Assembly (NCBI RefSeq): GCF_015711475.1
Contig: NZ_CP065027.1
Coordinates: 2,046,001 to 2,110,000 of the forward strand
Reading direction: 5' to 3'
Source of the DNA: Actinomyces trachealis
GTDB lineage: Bacteria > Actinomycetota > Actinomycetes > Actinomycetales > Actinomycetaceae
Length of the DNA stretch: 64,000 nt
The notes beneath the pieces were generated by a model. The model was not told the DNA's origin and made no database searches. It saw nothing but the letters and a program-made list of their open reading frames with translations. A program made the position numbers and the translations under genes. Shown here one piece after another: positions 63,326 through 64,000 of this stretch (within the stretch, counting starts at the first letter, position 1; each line of letters opens with the position of its first letter).

Positions 63326-63883
63326 TCAGCGCCCCTGGCTGGGGGCCTGCTGTGCCGGGTTGGCGATCCAGGGGCGTTCGGTATAGCGGGGCGAGATCTT
63401 GTGCTGGGAGTGCATCCGTACGTCCTGGAACTTGGCCTTGACCCGTTGCATCTGCTCAGGGTCCAAGGTCTTGAACTTCTCAGCCAGGGTCAGCTGCCGC
63501 GTAACCTGCTGCGCCGCTGGAGAGAGCTCGGGCACGTGCTGGCCCACGGAGTCAAAGAGGTTCTTGGTGAAGGTGCTGACTTCCGCGTCAGATACGGTCA
63601 CACCCTCGGTCTTCATGACGTCTTCCAGGACCGGGTAGTCCAACAAGAAGCTGAGCACCATATTGCGGCCCACCTGTAGCGCAGACAGCTCTGTGACAGC
63701 GTTGGAAACGTCCTGCTCGCTCACTGACACGGACACCGGCTGGCCAGCAGAGTCAGTGAAGGACTCAACAGCGGCGACGCCGGGGTGGATGTCGCATCCT
63801 CCCAGCAGCACGAGGGCGATCAGGACGGCACTTGCGGGCCGGGCCACGCGGGAGAGGGCGGCGTGGACGGGGCGAGAGGTCAC
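63326..63883 (-). CDS. lipoprotein with SurA N-terminal-like helices
   Basis: A 185-residue lipoprotein. The leader ends in VLLGGC, a canonical lipobox with Cys30. The mature part (EQDVSNAVTELSALQV, VSDAEVSTFTKNLFDSVGQH, LSPAAQQVTRQLTLAEKF) looks like the helical SurA/PrsA N-terminal module without a parvulin domain. Actinobacteria often have such a protein between mfd/mazG and eno. It starts at GTG inside the stop of the partial gene upstream. Confidence 0.78.
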   Translation of the reverse strand: MTSRPVHAALSRVARPASAVLIALVLLGGCDIHPGVAAVESFTDSAGQPVSVSVSEQDVSNAVTELSALQVGRNMVLSFLLDYPVLEDVMKTEGVTVSDAEVSTFTKNLFDSVGQHVPELSPAAQQVTRQLTLAEKFKTLDPEQMQRVKAKFQDVRMHSQHKISPRYTERPWIANPAQQAPSQGR

Positions 63884-64000
63884 TTTCTTCTCCTCTGGGC
63901 GACGCCGCTGGGCAGCGCGTCAGACTCGGTACTTTGCTGCCACCTGCGGGCGACAATTGCTGTAAGACATGGTATCGCGGCGCGCAAGCCCTGCCGTTCA
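63880..64000 (-). CDS. C-terminal fragment of an upstream gene, cut by the window
   Basis: From the window edge the minus strand is open for 40 codons and ends at a TGA (63880-63882) that overlaps the GTG of the lipoprotein gene. The translated tail (AAIPCLTAIVARRWQQ, then SGVAQRRRK) is not recognisable. The overlap is the main argument that it is real; in related genomes mazG or mfd often lies here. Confidence 0.35.
   Translation of the reverse strand, partial: ERQGLRAAIPCLTAIVARRWQQSTESDALPSGVAQRRRK

Overview
The window is GC-rich, densely coded actinobacterial chromosome. The gene content fits the Actinomycetaceae, most likely an Actinomyces-like host-associated organism. Clues are the eno / FtsB-like / DUF501 / ppx / aroD-like block, an LPXTG-anchored CAP-domain protein, secreted proteins with choline-binding-type wall repeats, a secreted GH29 fucosidase and a type 2 peptidyl-tRNA hydrolase. 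The genus is an inference from content. I saw no rRNA, tRNA, CRISPR array or intact transposase.

Layout. 1-12.8 kb is mixed housekeeping: the edge of an ABC permease, a luciferase-like oxidoreductase, BioY, a lipase-like hydrolase, Nudix, patatin, an M18 aminopeptidase, a HAD phosphatase, GtrA, PTH2, an M48 protease, the LPMTG CAP protein and diaminopimelate dehydrogenase. 13.2-16.0 kb is a cell-wall locus with a wall-repeat/sunset-domain protein and a wall-repeat L,D-transpeptidase. 16.4 kb holds an arfB remnant whose reading frame stops exactly at the glutamine of the catalytic GGQ motif. 16.7-20.0 kb has an MFS transporter, a DUF4256 protein and a coupled Rrf2 regulator-oxidoreductase pair.

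20.1-27.3 kb is the accessory, decaying part. It contains a Fic fragment, an intact MerR regulator facing a three-gene operon (Cys-hydrolase, O-acetyltransferase, cyclophilin-like lipoprotein) across a MerR-type 19-bp-spacer promoter, a frameshifted AAA/DUF4143 ATPase plus a piece of a second one, broken zinc-ribbon genes, and a frameshifted MT-A70 methyltransferase beside a BglII-family endonuclease. The restriction-modification remnant lies between a 20-bp perfect direct repeat whose right copy is inside the 3' end of ychF, the footprint expected of integration into that gene.

27.3-49.1 kb is core: ychF, rmuC, an ATL-like DNA-binding protein, ispH, xseA/xseB, a PfkB kinase, a PhoH remnant, uppS, haemolysin III, PPK2, greA, msrA, an ABC-class ATPase with an RG-rich head, an FMN reductase, ilvA, ilvD, FKBP and a YccA-like membrane protein. 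49.4-53.6 kb is an ABC exporter with a NarL-type two-component system, followed by the large fucosidase (to 56.9 kb). 57.0-63.9 kb is conserved: pth, rplY, aroD-like, ppx, DUF501, FtsB-like, eno and a SurA-like lipoprotein.

Themes that join the genes are stalled-translation clean-up (two intact peptidyl-tRNA hydrolases and a dead arfB), polyphosphate turnover (PPK2 and Ppx), wall modification, and branched-chain amino acid synthesis (ilvA, ilvD).
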